Positions 5,996 through 12,190 of a stretch of DNA of 12,559 nt are shown here, one piece after another. Made by a program: the position numbers and the translations under genes. The stretch comes from Candidatus Ratteibacteria bacterium (GTDB lineage Bacteria; Ratteibacteria; UBA8468; B48-G9; JAFGKM01): positions 1 through 12,559 of the forward strand of contig JAQVEU010000012.1 of assembly GCA_028697565.1 (NCBI GenBank), in the 5' to 3' direction. The notes beneath the pieces were generated by a model. That model did not search any database, was not told the DNA's origin, and saw only the letters and a list, made by a program, of their open reading frames with translations. Each line of letters opens with the position of its first letter. The first letter of the stretch is position 1.

Positions 5996-8191
5996 ATGTC
6001 CTATTCTATTCTTCTTATACTTTCAGGTCTTATCACAGGCATATCACTTACCCTTAGTAATATCCACTGGTACATTATATATATCTTCTTTTCAGTTCCA
6101 TTTCTTCTGTTTCTGAAATATAAAAAGGCATACCTTTTTTCTTTAGGGGTCCTTATTGGATTCATCACCGCATATGTTCATACACAGATACCTTCACACC
6201 ATCTTATCTATCCCTCCAACTATATAGAGAAGGCAGAAGGGACCATTATCTCTTCAAGGCAGTCCACCTTCTCAACAGAGTATATTGTAAACGTAAAGGA
6301 TATAGTAGTAGAGGGTAAACAACAGAATGTGTCCGGTAAAATACTTCTCAAGGTAAAGGATAGAGAACACATCTACCACCTTCCTGGCTCACATCTGATA
6401 ATGGAACACCTTACACTTCATCGTATTCCACCACCTGTAAATCCTGTGGGGTTTGACTACCGAAGATATCTTGAGCAAAAGGGAATATATCTGCAGGGAG
6501 AAGCCGCAAATCTTTCTATCAAAATACAGAAGAACTATCTGCTATTTTTCAACACATTACGGAAGAACATTATCAGAAGATTTAGGTCCGCACTTCTATA
6601 TTTCCCTGAAGAGAAAGAGATGATAGAGATGCTCATACTCGGACAGGAAAAAGTACCGCAATTTCTTAAACAGGCAGGCATCAGGAGCGGGACATATCAC
6701 CTGCTTGTCATATCAGGACTCCATATCGGGTTTATCCTTTTATTTTTAAGGGTGCTTTTCATTCCGTTTGCAGAACTAAATAACAGACACCCAAAGGTCT
6801 TTCCCTCGCTTGCCCTTATCATCTTGTGGTTCTATGCAGGGCTGACCAGCTTCAAGGTCCCCGTTGTAAGGGCAGTTCTGATGTACTCACTTTTCTTTGT
6901 GGGAGAAATTTTTGAACGAGATATGGATATTATAACCTCCATTATGGCTGCCGCCTTTCTCCTGCTTATTATAAATCCCTATAATCTTTTTGATGCCTCA
7001 TTCCAACTTTCATTCCTTGCAACACTTGGCATTATCCTGTTCTGGCAAAGGTTCAAACTACTTGAAAGAAATTATCTGAAGACCACTATCCTTACCAGTT
7101 TAGCCGCACAGATAGCAGTACTACCTGTCCTGCTTTACCACTTTGGATATTTCTACCCGATGGGACTGGTAAACAATATATTTTTTGTCCCGCTCACCGG
7201 TGTAATCGTCATTGTCTCATTTGTGTCTTTTATAGTTCCGCTTTTATTCCCTGTATTAAGGGTATTATCAACTGTCTTTGTCAGAGGACTTACCATATCT
7301 GCCTCTATATCACCACCTGTCTGTATAAGGTTTTCTATTCCCCTGTCTATTGCCTTTTATTCCCTATGTCTGCTACTCTTATATTCTCCAAGAAGAAGGT
7401 CTATAACAACATCCCTGTCATTATTGCTTGTCCTGTCTATACCTTTTCACTTTGTCCTGCAACCCAAACATCTACCAGACAATAGTGAGATATTGTATCT
7501 TCTGTCCCTTACAAAGCCATCTGCTGTGTATATTAAGGGGTCCCAGGCAATATGTTTCCTGCCAGACCACTATAAGACCACAGAGTTAGAAGACATTGTG
7601 ATACCTTTACTTTCAGAATACAGGGTCAGGGCTCTAACCCTTTTTTATACCACTGTCTCTTACAACCACACAGCCACACTAAATATACTAAAAAAGAGGT
7701 TTAACATAAAGAAGGTCTATGAGGCAGAAGATGCTGTCAAAAAAACCTTTGTCTTCCCCTACCTTGAGATATACTATTACAAGACAACCCCGTCAGTTTT
7801 TGAGTTTTTACCCGAAGGGAAAAAGATAACTATTGCCGGGACTGATATTGAGATATTAGGAGAAGAAAACAGCACACTATCTTACATTATCGGAAAGGGT
7901 AAAAACTCTTTACTCATTGCCCCCTTTATCGGACCAGCACTTGCAGAAAAACTATCAGGGAAGGAACTATCTACTGCATATATTGGAGATATAAAAACAA
8001 CAAAGAAAACAATGGAACCACTAAAATCTTTAAAATATAATTATCTTATTATCCCCAGGCAATATAAAAAGTTTGGAGTACTTACAGAAAAGGCAGCGGA
8101 TAATGAGAGCAAAATCTTTTATCTGCAAAGGGCTACTGTAAAGATTATTCCTGAAAAGGATAGGCATTGTATTTCTTATTATTGGGAATAG
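5996..8191 (+). CDS. comEC: ComEC/Rec2-family DNA-uptake channel, degenerate C-terminal domain
   Basis: ComEC forms the inner-membrane channel for single-stranded DNA in natural transformation. The 731 residues start with hydrophobic helices (about 4-62) and an OB-like soluble region (about 75-175). The polytopic competence domain (about 205-485) then carries SGTYHLLVISGLHIG (231-245), PVVRAVLM (289-296) and NPYNLFDASFQLSFLATLG (327-345). The C-terminal region (about 495-731) has the position and secondary-structure pattern of the usual metallo-beta-lactamase-like domain. It lacks the HxHxDH zinc motif: the equivalent stretch reads TTVSYNH (552-558), keeping only the last histidine. A nuclease role for that domain is therefore doubtful here. 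The ATG at 5996 follows AAAGGA. It is co-transcribed with dapF (20-nt gap) and the lipoprotein gene (30-nt gap). Confidence 0.9.
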   Translation: MSYSILLILSGLITGISLTLSNIHWYIIYIFFSVPFLLFLKYKKAYLFSLGVLIGFITAYVHTQIPSHHLIYPSNYIEKAEGTIISSRQSTFSTEYIVNVKDIVVEGKQQNVSGKILLKVKDREHIYHLPGSHLIMEHLTLHRIPPPVNPVGFDYRRYLEQKGIYLQGEAANLSIKIQKNYLLFFNTLRKNIIRRFRSALLYFPEEKEMIEMLILGQEKVPQFLKQAGIRSGTYHLLVISGLHIGFILLFLRVLFIPFAELNNRHPKVFPSLALIILWFYAGLTSFKVPVVRAVLMYSLFFVGEIFERDMDIITSIMAAAFLLLIINPYNLFDASFQLSFLATLGIILFWQRFKLLERNYLKTTILTSLAAQIAVLPVLLYHFGYFYPMGLVNNIFFVPLTGVIVIVSFVSFIVPLLFPVLRVLSTVFVRGLTISASISPPVCIRFSIPLSIAFYSLCLLLLYSPRRRSITTSLSLLLVLSIPFHFVLQPKHLPDNSEILYLLSLTKPSAVYIKGSQAICFLPDHYKTTELEDIVIPLLSEYRVRALTLFYTTVSYNHTATLNILKKRFNIKKVYEAEDAVKKTFVFPYLEIYYYKTTPSVFEFLPEGKKITIAGTDIEILGEENSTLSYIIGKGKNSLLIAPFIGPALAEKLSGKELSTAYIGDIKTTKKTMEPLKSLKYNYLIIPRQYKKFGVLTEKAADNESKIFYLQRATVKIIPEKDRHCISYYWE

Positions 8192-8221
8192 TGGTAAAAT
8201 ATAAGAGTAAGAGGTAGAGCA

Positions 8222-8485
8222 ATGAAAAACATAAGAATTGTTTTAGTAACTGGGATATCTCTGCTGTGCAGCTGTGCCTTTACCTGTAAAAATAGCACAG
8301 AAGTCAAAAAAACACAGGAGAAGGAAGGATATACAGCAGAGGAAGTTATGGACAACCCTTATGGAAAGTACACCCTTGAGACCGCAGATGTCCAGGTATG
8401 GTTCTATGATAAGGGATATGTGTATTTTGATAGGGAAGAAAAGGCCGTAAGAAACTATAAAACTATTGACACCGACAGCAAATAA
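8222..8485 (+). CDS. Small lipoprotein, possibly BamE/SmpA-like
   Basis: The N-terminus (MKNIRIVLVTGISLLCSC) is a charged start followed by a hydrophobic core and a lipobox-like LCSC, so Cys18 (or Cys16) would be lipidated after cleavage. The mature part is only about 70 residues: a charged linker, then YTAEEVMDNPYGKY (37-50) and ADVQVWFYDKGYVYFD (55-70). The order 'xxEEV...W.Y..gyvYFd' resembles the core of BamE/SmpA outer-membrane assembly lipoproteins, but without the full domain, so this is only a suggestion. The ATG at 8222 is preceded by AAGAGGT with good spacing. The gene lies 30 nt after comEC and looks like the last member of the dapF operon. A lipoprotein fits a diderm envelope but does not prove one. 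Confidence 0.75.
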   Translation: MKNIRIVLVTGISLLCSCAFTCKNSTEVKKTQEKEGYTAEEVMDNPYGKYTLETADVQVWFYDKGYVYFDREEKAVRNYKTIDTDSK

Positions 8486-8505
8486 GGATATAGTAAAGGC
8501 ACAAA

Positions 8506-8556
8506 GCAAAGATTGAAATATTAGAATATAAAAAAATCTTAAAATCTGCTAATCCA
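8506..8556. repeat. AGATT/AATCT hairpin repeat, degenerate copy
   Basis: The left arm (AAGATTG...ATTAGAAT) and right arm (AATCTTAAAATCTGCTAATC) are inverted relative to each other and use the same words as the elements at 4999-5074 and 10788-10869. This copy is shorter and decayed. It lies between the lipoprotein gene and tRNA-Asp. Confidence 0.5.
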
Positions 8557-8570
8557 TAGAGTTGTCACGT

Positions 8571-8600
8571 TTGAGTTTTGAGTTTGAGATTTTGAATTTT
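8571..8600. repeat. TTGAGTT heptamer tract
   Basis: Four contiguous 7-bp units run from 8571 to 8598: TTGAGTT, TTGAGTT, TGAGATT and TTGAATT. The tract ends 10 nt before the tRNA. Its period equals that of the unrelated CAGTGAT and CTACT tracts in this window. Confidence 0.65.
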
Positions 8601-8610
8601 TTCTATACAG

Positions 8611-8684
8611 GGGGCCGTAGTTCAGCGGTCTAGAATGCCAGACTGTCGATCTGGAAGTCGCGGGTTCGAATCCCGTCGGCCCCG
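8611..8684 (+). tRNA. tRNA-Asp (anticodon GTC)
   Basis: A full cloverleaf can be folded. The acceptor stem pairs 8611-8617 (GGGGCCG) with 8677-8683 (CGGCCCC). The D arm is GTTC/GAAT around 8620-8636. The anticodon stem is CCAGA/TCTGG (8638-8642 and 8650-8654) with loop CTGTCGA, placing anticodon GTC at 8645-8647. The T arm is GCGGG-TTCGAAT-CCCGT (8660-8676). The discriminator base is G (8684), as expected for tRNA-Asp. CCA is not encoded (CTT follows), so a CCA-adding enzyme is required. Confidence 0.97.
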
Positions 8685-8690
8685 CTTAAA

Positions 8691-8858
8691 AGCAGTGATC
8701 AGTGATTAGTGACCAGTGATTAGTATAAGACATAAAAGGCAGTGATCAGTGATTAGTGACCAGTGATCAGTATAAGACATAAAAGGCAGTGGACAGTGAT
8801 TAGTGACCAGTGATCAGTATAAGACATAAAAGGCAGTGGGCAGTGATTAGTGATTAGT
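8691..8858. repeat. 47-bp tandem array made of CAGTGAT heptamers
   Basis: Copies start at 8693, 8740 and 8787, with a partial fourth at 8834-8858, all exactly 47 bp apart. Each unit is four heptamers of the type (C/T)AGTGA(T/C), then TAGT or CAGT, followed by a spacer TATAAGACATAAAAGG. Differences are single substitutions such as GATC/GACC and GATT/GATC. The array begins 9 nt after the tRNA. It contains no ORF. Confidence 0.95.
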
Positions 8859-9024
8859 AAATAAAGAATAGGAAATGGAGAGTGACAAAATCCATCCCCA
8901 CCCTTCCTTTTATAAAGGAAGGAGTATCTTTTAAAAACCCTTCTTTGTAAATAGGGGAAGGGAAGATTTTGAGATTAAGAACTTTGTGTCTTTGTTTTTA
9001 TAGTTATAACCTTTTACTTTTCTT
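8859..9024. repeat. thrS upstream spacer with CCTTCCTTT palindrome
   Basis: This gene-free spacer contains a palindrome, CCTTCCTTT (8902-8910), TAT, AAAGGAAGG (8914-8922), of the same family as those at 4392-4412 and 12102-12122. It is flanked by AAAATC (about 8887) and GATTTT (about 8965) in inverted orientation. A weak TATAAC at 9005-9010 could act as a -10 box for thrS, but I see no good -35 box and no Shine-Dalgarno before the ATG at 9025. Confidence 0.55.
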
Positions 9025-10722
9025 ATGGACAGAGAACAACAGAAACGATACTGGCATACATCTGCACATATCCTTGCACATGCGGTCAAAAGACAATTTC
9101 CTGAAGTAAAACTGGGCACAGGACCTGCAATAGAAAACGGATTTTATTATGACTTTTACAGGGAAGAGCCATTTACCCCTGCTGATATAGAAAAGATAAG
9201 CAAGGCAATGGAAGAGATTATCAAACAGAACCTCCCTGTGGAAAAAATTTTTGTAAGCAAGGAAGAGGCAAAAGAATTGCTTAAAGATGAGCCATTTAAG
9301 TTAGAAATACTTGAAGGCATTAAAGAAGATACCGTTACATTTTACCGTCAGGGTGACTTTATAGACCTTTGTGAAGGACCCCACATCTCCTCCACCGGAG
9401 AGGTCAAACACTTTAAAATCTTGAGCACTGCTGCGTCCTACTGGAGGGGTGATGAAAACAGGGAAAGTATGCAGCGGATATATGGTATCTCTTTTCCTAC
9501 AAGGGAAGAACTTGATGGGTATCTGAAGTTCTTGGAAGAGGCAAAAGAAAGAGACCACAGGACATTAGGACCCAAACTTGACCTGTTCAGTTTACATCCT
9601 GAATATGGCTCTGGACTGATATTCTGGCACCCAAAAGGGGCACTCATAAGAAAAATTATTGAGGACATCTGGAAGGATGTACACCTTAAAAATGGGTATG
9701 AGATTGTATATACCCCCCACATTGCAGACCTTTCATTATGGGAAAGGTCAGGACATACGGGATTTTATAAAGAAAATATGTTTGCCCCTATGGAGATGGA
9801 TAAGAAGGTATTTCAGTTAAAGCCAATGAACTGTCCCTTCCATATCCTTATATATAATACAAAACTTAGAAGTTATAGAGACCTACCTATAAGATGGGCA
9901 GAGTTAGGCACTGTCTACAGATATGAAAAGCAGGGGGTACTCCATGGACTCTTGAGGGTACGTGGATTTACCCAGGATGATGCACATATCTTTTGTACAG
10001 AAGAACAGATTGAGGAAGAGGTAATAAAGGTACTTGAACTTGTAACCTTCTTTTTAGGGAAGTTCGGGTTCTATGAATATAAAATATTCCTTTCCACAAG
10101 GCCTGAAAAGTATGTAGGAAACCCCGATGACTGGGATAAGGCAACAATTGCACTCGGGAATGCACTGAAGAAAACAGGGATGACGTATGAGATAGACCCG
10201 GGTGAGGGTGTATTCTATGGACCTAAGATAGACATAAAGATCAAGGACTGTCTCAACAGGGAGTGGCAGTGCTCCACCATACAGGTGGACTTTAACATAC
10301 CTGAAAGATTTGAACTGAAATACACAGACAAAGAGGGAGCATATAGAACACCTATACTTATCCACCGTGCAATACTTGGTTCTATTGAGAGATTCTTTGG
10401 GGTGCTGATTGAACACTATAAGGGCAACTTTCCATTCTGGCTTGCGCCTGAACAGATACGGGTGCTACCTATAAGTGAAAGGCATATCCCCTATGCAGAA
10501 AAGACATCTGATGTCCTTAAACCACACTTCCGATTGCAGATAGATAGAAGAAATGAAAAAATAAACAAAAAGATACGGGATGCTGAAGAAGAAAAGGTTC
10601 CTTATATGCTCATCATCGGTGATAAAGAGGAACAGTCAGGAACATCTGCATTAAGAAAACATAAAGAGGGAATGATTGGGACATTTACTCCTGATGAAAT
10701 TATGCGGATGTTAAAAGAATAA
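9025..10722 (+). CDS. thrS: Threonine--tRNA ligase lacking the TGS domain
   Basis: ThrRS charges tRNA-Thr and hydrolyses mischarged Ser-tRNA. The 565 residues begin directly with the editing domain: HxxxH in HTSAHILAH (H11, H15) and CEGPH (C116, H120). Next comes the class II catalytic core, with zinc ligands C270 (MNCPFH), H321 (DDAHIF) and H447 (LIHRAI) and motif 2 around RWAELGTVYRYE (290-301). The anticodon-binding domain runs from about residue 475 to the end. Usual bacterial ThrRS is about 640 residues with an N-terminal TGS domain of about 60 residues, which is missing. An in-frame TAA at 9007-9009 closes the frame upstream, so this is not a mis-chosen start. No Shine-Dalgarno precedes the ATG. 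It heads the conserved thrS-infC-rpmI-rplT order. Confidence 0.95.
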   Translation: MDREQQKRYWHTSAHILAHAVKRQFPEVKLGTGPAIENGFYYDFYREEPFTPADIEKISKAMEEIIKQNLPVEKIFVSKEEAKELLKDEPFKLEILEGIKEDTVTFYRQGDFIDLCEGPHISSTGEVKHFKILSTAASYWRGDENRESMQRIYGISFPTREELDGYLKFLEEAKERDHRTLGPKLDLFSLHPEYGSGLIFWHPKGALIRKIIEDIWKDVHLKNGYEIVYTPHIADLSLWERSGHTGFYKENMFAPMEMDKKVFQLKPMNCPFHILIYNTKLRSYRDLPIRWAELGTVYRYEKQGVLHGLLRVRGFTQDDAHIFCTEEQIEEEVIKVLELVTFFLGKFGFYEYKIFLSTRPEKYVGNPDDWDKATIALGNALKKTGMTYEIDPGEGVFYGPKIDIKIKDCLNREWQCSTIQVDFNIPERFELKYTDKEGAYRTPILIHRAILGSIERFFGVLIEHYKGNFPFWLAPEQIRVLPISERHIPYAEKTSDVLKPHFRLQIDRRNEKINKKIRDAEEEKVPYMLIIGDKEEQSGTSALRKHKEGMIGTFTPDEIMRMLKE

Positions 10723-10729
10723 TAAAAAG

Positions 10730-10757
10730 TAGACAAAAAAAATTTTTGGTGTATAAT
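10730..10757 (+). promoter_or_regulatory. Promoter for infC-rpmI-rplT
   Basis: TAGACA (10730-10735, five of six consensus bases) and a perfect TATAAT (10752-10757) are separated by 16 bp. The start point near 10764 would give a leader of about 150 nt before infC. It begins 7 nt after thrS ends, so the three downstream genes can be transcribed independently of thrS. Confidence 0.7.
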
Positions 10758-10770
10758 ATAATAAATATGC

Positions 10771-10787
10771 AGTCAATGACGTTGACT
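10771..10787. promoter_or_regulatory. Short inverted repeat in infC leader
   Basis: AGTCAA (10771-10776) and TTGACT (10782-10787) are perfect inverted arms around TGACG. It lies just after the predicted transcription start, so it could be an operator or a small 5' hairpin. Function is unknown. Confidence 0.4.
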
Positions 10788-10869
10788 TAAAAAATTAACA
10801 GATTAGAAGATTACAGATTGGAAGATTAAAATAAAAAATGGAAATCTGCAGTCATCAAATCTTCTAATT
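10788..10869. repeat. AGATT/AATCT hairpin repeat in infC leader
   Basis: AGATT words occur at 10800, 10808, 10815 and 10823 (spacing 8, 7, 8). A perfect 11-bp inverted pair joins ATTAGAAGATT (10802-10812) to AATCTTCTAAT (10858-10868). The first 38 bp are nearly identical to 5000-5037. Here the element would be transcribed as part of the infC leader and could fold into a long hairpin ending about 44 nt before the start codon. Confidence 0.7.
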
Positions 10870-10912
10870 ATTCGGTAAGAGAACGAGGTTCAGTGAGAAA
10901 GAGGGAGGGTAT

Positions 10913-11452
10913 ATCGCATATCCGAATGCAAGAAGGTATCCGGACAACAGAAAAAAGTTCAGGTTCAATTTTCAGATACAGGCACCACAGATTCGTCTGA
11001 TAGACAGCGATGGTCAGCAGTTAGGGATTGTAGACAGAAAGACAGCCCTGCAAAAGGCAAGGGAAAGGGAACTGGATCTGGTGGAAATTGTTCCCACTGC
11101 ATCACCACCTGTATGCCGGATAATGGACCTGAACAAGTTTCTTTATGAACAGAAGAAGAAAGAAAAGGAGATAAAAAAGAAGCAGAAGTCATTTCAGATG
11201 AAGGAGATAAGGTTCACACCAGAAACAAGTGAACATGACTACAGATTCAAAAAACAGCATGTTGAGGAATTTTTAAAAGAAGGATACCGTGTAAAGGTAA
11301 CCATCTTCTATAAAGGTAGAGAAATAATACATAAAGAAAGGGGATATCAGCTACTGGAACGGTTAACAAAAGAACTATCTGATACAGGTAAGGTGGAAAG
11401 GCCACCAAAGTTAGAAGGTGTACGTTTAAGTGTAACATTTATACCTGTCTAA
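10913..11452 (+). CDS. infC: Translation initiation factor IF-3, probable AUC start
   Basis: IF-3 binds the 30S subunit and checks start-codon and initiator-tRNA pairing. The open frame matches IF-3 throughout: FNFQIQAPQIRLID (18-31), DLVEIVPTASPPVCRIMDLNKFLYE (55-79), the lysine-rich linker (81-92), and the C-terminal domain with MKEIRFTPETSEHDY (96-110) and GREIIHKERG (135-144). From the in-frame stop at 10865 to the first canonical start (GTG 11081) there is no ATG, GTG or TTG, and that GTG would delete the N-terminal domain. ATC at 10913 lies 4 nt after GGAGG in a GAGGGAGGG tract (10901-10909) and gives 179 residues, the normal length. E. coli infC starts with AUU, which permits autogenous control by IF-3; the same logic probably applies here. 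An in-frame ATA at 10976 is a weaker alternative. Confidence 0.88.
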   Translation: MAYPNARRYPDNRKKFRFNFQIQAPQIRLIDSDGQQLGIVDRKTALQKARERELDLVEIVPTASPPVCRIMDLNKFLYEQKKKEKEIKKKQKSFQMKEIRFTPETSEHDYRFKKQHVEEFLKEGYRVKVTIFYKGREIIHKERGYQLLERLTKELSDTGKVERPPKLEGVRLSVTFIPV

Positions 11453-11465
11453 CAAGGAACAAACA

Positions 11466-11666
11466 ATGCCAAAACTAAAAACAAAAAAGTCCGTTGCAAA
11501 GAGATTTAAAATTACAGGGACAGGCAAGGTAATGCACTATGGGGCTGGTGGAAGTCATTTGCTCTCAAAGAAAAGTGCTAAAAGGAAAAGAAGAATCAAA
11601 AAGGTCGCTGTATTGAACAATACAGGAGACGCAAAAACAGTAAAACGTCTTTTACCATATAGATAA
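11466..11666 (+). CDS. rpmI: 50S ribosomal protein bL35
   Basis: This 66-residue, highly basic large-subunit protein is recognised by MPKLKTKKSVAKRFKITGTGKV (two blocks, residues 1-22) and by the C-terminal TVKRLLPYR. The central KKSAKRKRRIKK (35-46) is the usual RNA-binding basic patch. The ATG at 11466 follows AAGGA with an 8-nt spacer. It sits 13 nt after infC and 10 nt before rplT, in the invariant infC-rpmI-rplT order. In E. coli, L20 represses translation of this pair; nothing in the short spacers here shows a binding site, so control may act at the long infC leader instead (inference). Confidence 0.97.
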   Translation: MPKLKTKKSVAKRFKITGTGKVMHYGAGGSHLLSKKSAKRKRRIKKVAVLNNTGDAKTVKRLLPYR

Positions 11667-11676
11667 GGAGAAAGAA

Positions 11677-12030
11677 ATGCCACGTGCAACAAACGCACCT
11701 GCCTCTCGGCAGAGAAGAAAGAAGGTTCTTAAAAGAGCCAAAGGATACCGACAGGGACGTTCCAAACTTTTCAAAAGAGCAAAAGAGTTTTCAGAAAAGG
11801 GACTAACATATGCGTACAGGGACAGACGTACAAAAAAAAGAAACTTCAGGGCGTTATGGATTACAAGAATCTCTGCTGCCTGCCAGAACAATGATATATC
11901 CTACAGCAGATTTATATCTGGACTTAAAAAAGCAAATATAAACCTTAACAGAAAGTCATTAGCTAATATTGCTTTCAATAATCCCGATGTCTTTTCTGAC
12001 CTGGTAAAAAGAGTAAGGGAGGCGATATAG
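11677..12030 (+). CDS. rplT: 50S ribosomal protein bL20
   Basis: bL20 is an early-assembly 23S rRNA-binding protein that also acts as translational repressor of its own operon in studied bacteria. The 117 residues match the family length. The long basic N-terminal helix region (SRQRRKKVLKRAKGYRQGRS, in two parts over 10-29), YAYRDRRTKKRNFRALWI (45-62) and SRFISGLKKANINLNRKSLA (77-96) are all typical. The ATG at 11677 has an AAGGAG site 7 nt upstream. It ends the operon and is followed by a hairpin at 12040-12058 and repeats. Confidence 0.97.
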   Translation: MPRATNAPASRQRRKKVLKRAKGYRQGRSKLFKRAKEFSEKGLTYAYRDRRTKKRNFRALWITRISAACQNNDISYSRFISGLKKANINLNRKSLANIAFNNPDVFSDLVKRVREAI

Positions 12031-12039
12031 GTAAAACCC

Positions 12040-12058
12040 CGGGCAACTGTGTTGCCTG
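12040..12058 (+). terminator. Hairpin after rplT, possible terminator or processing site
   Basis: CGGGCAAC (12040-12047) and GTTGCCTG (12051-12058) form an 8-bp stem with one G-U pair and a TGT loop, 9 nt after the rplT stop. No U-run follows, so intrinsic termination is uncertain; it may simply protect the 3' end. Confidence 0.4.
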
Positions 12059-12061
12059 AGA

Positions 12062-12157
12062 AGTGTAGAGTAGAGAAAAAATTAAACAAAATCCTCTCAC
12101 ACCCCCCTTTTGTAAAGGGGGGATTTCTATCTACTCTCTACTTGCTACTCGCTACTT
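12062..12157. repeat. Composite repeat: palindrome between inverted heptamer tracts
   Basis: The left side carries AGTAG-type words (12062, 12069). The centre is CCCCCCTTT (12102-12110), TGT, AAAGGGGGG (12114-12122). The right side has four CTACT words at 12131, 12138, 12145 and 12152, exactly 7 bp apart and inverted relative to the left. The arrangement repeats the plan of the larger block at 4076-4503. No ORF is present. Confidence 0.75.
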
Positions 12158-12182
12158 AAATATGAACGGGGTTTGTGAATAT
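12151..12182 (+). promoter_or_regulatory. Conserved leader with mini-ORF, copy B
   Basis: The segment begins GCTACTTAAATATG, then AACGG, and ends GTGAATAT, matching the reverse-strand segment at 4955-4987 with few differences. The internal ATG (12162) opens a nine-codon ORF whose TAA (12189-12191) overlaps the ATG of the downstream gene by one base. Confidence 0.5.
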
Positions 12183-12190
12183 TTAATGTA

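Noticed and set aside
8160..8221. Separate promoter (TAAAAT 8195-8200) for the lipoprotein gene
   Set aside because: The nearest -35-like TTGTAT is 22 bp away; read-through from dapF-comEC is simpler.
8571..8610. Promoter for tRNA-Asp using TTGAGT and TATACA (8604-8609)
   Set aside because: The -10-like box touches the tRNA 5' end, which would place the transcript start inside the tRNA, and the spacing is 14 or 20 bp.
8691..8858. CRISPR array
   Set aside because: The 47-bp units are repeated without unique spacers; both heptamer and spacer parts are conserved, so it is a minisatellite.
11081..11452. infC starting at GTG 11081 (123 residues)
   Set aside because: The upstream frame encodes clear IF-3 N-terminal domain sequence, so this start would truncate the protein; AUC 10913 is preferred.
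12102..12122. Intrinsic terminator for rplT at the C6/G6 palindrome
   Set aside because: The stem is strong but followed by ATTTCTAT rather than a U-run, and the same palindrome type occurs where no gene ends; treated as a repeat.
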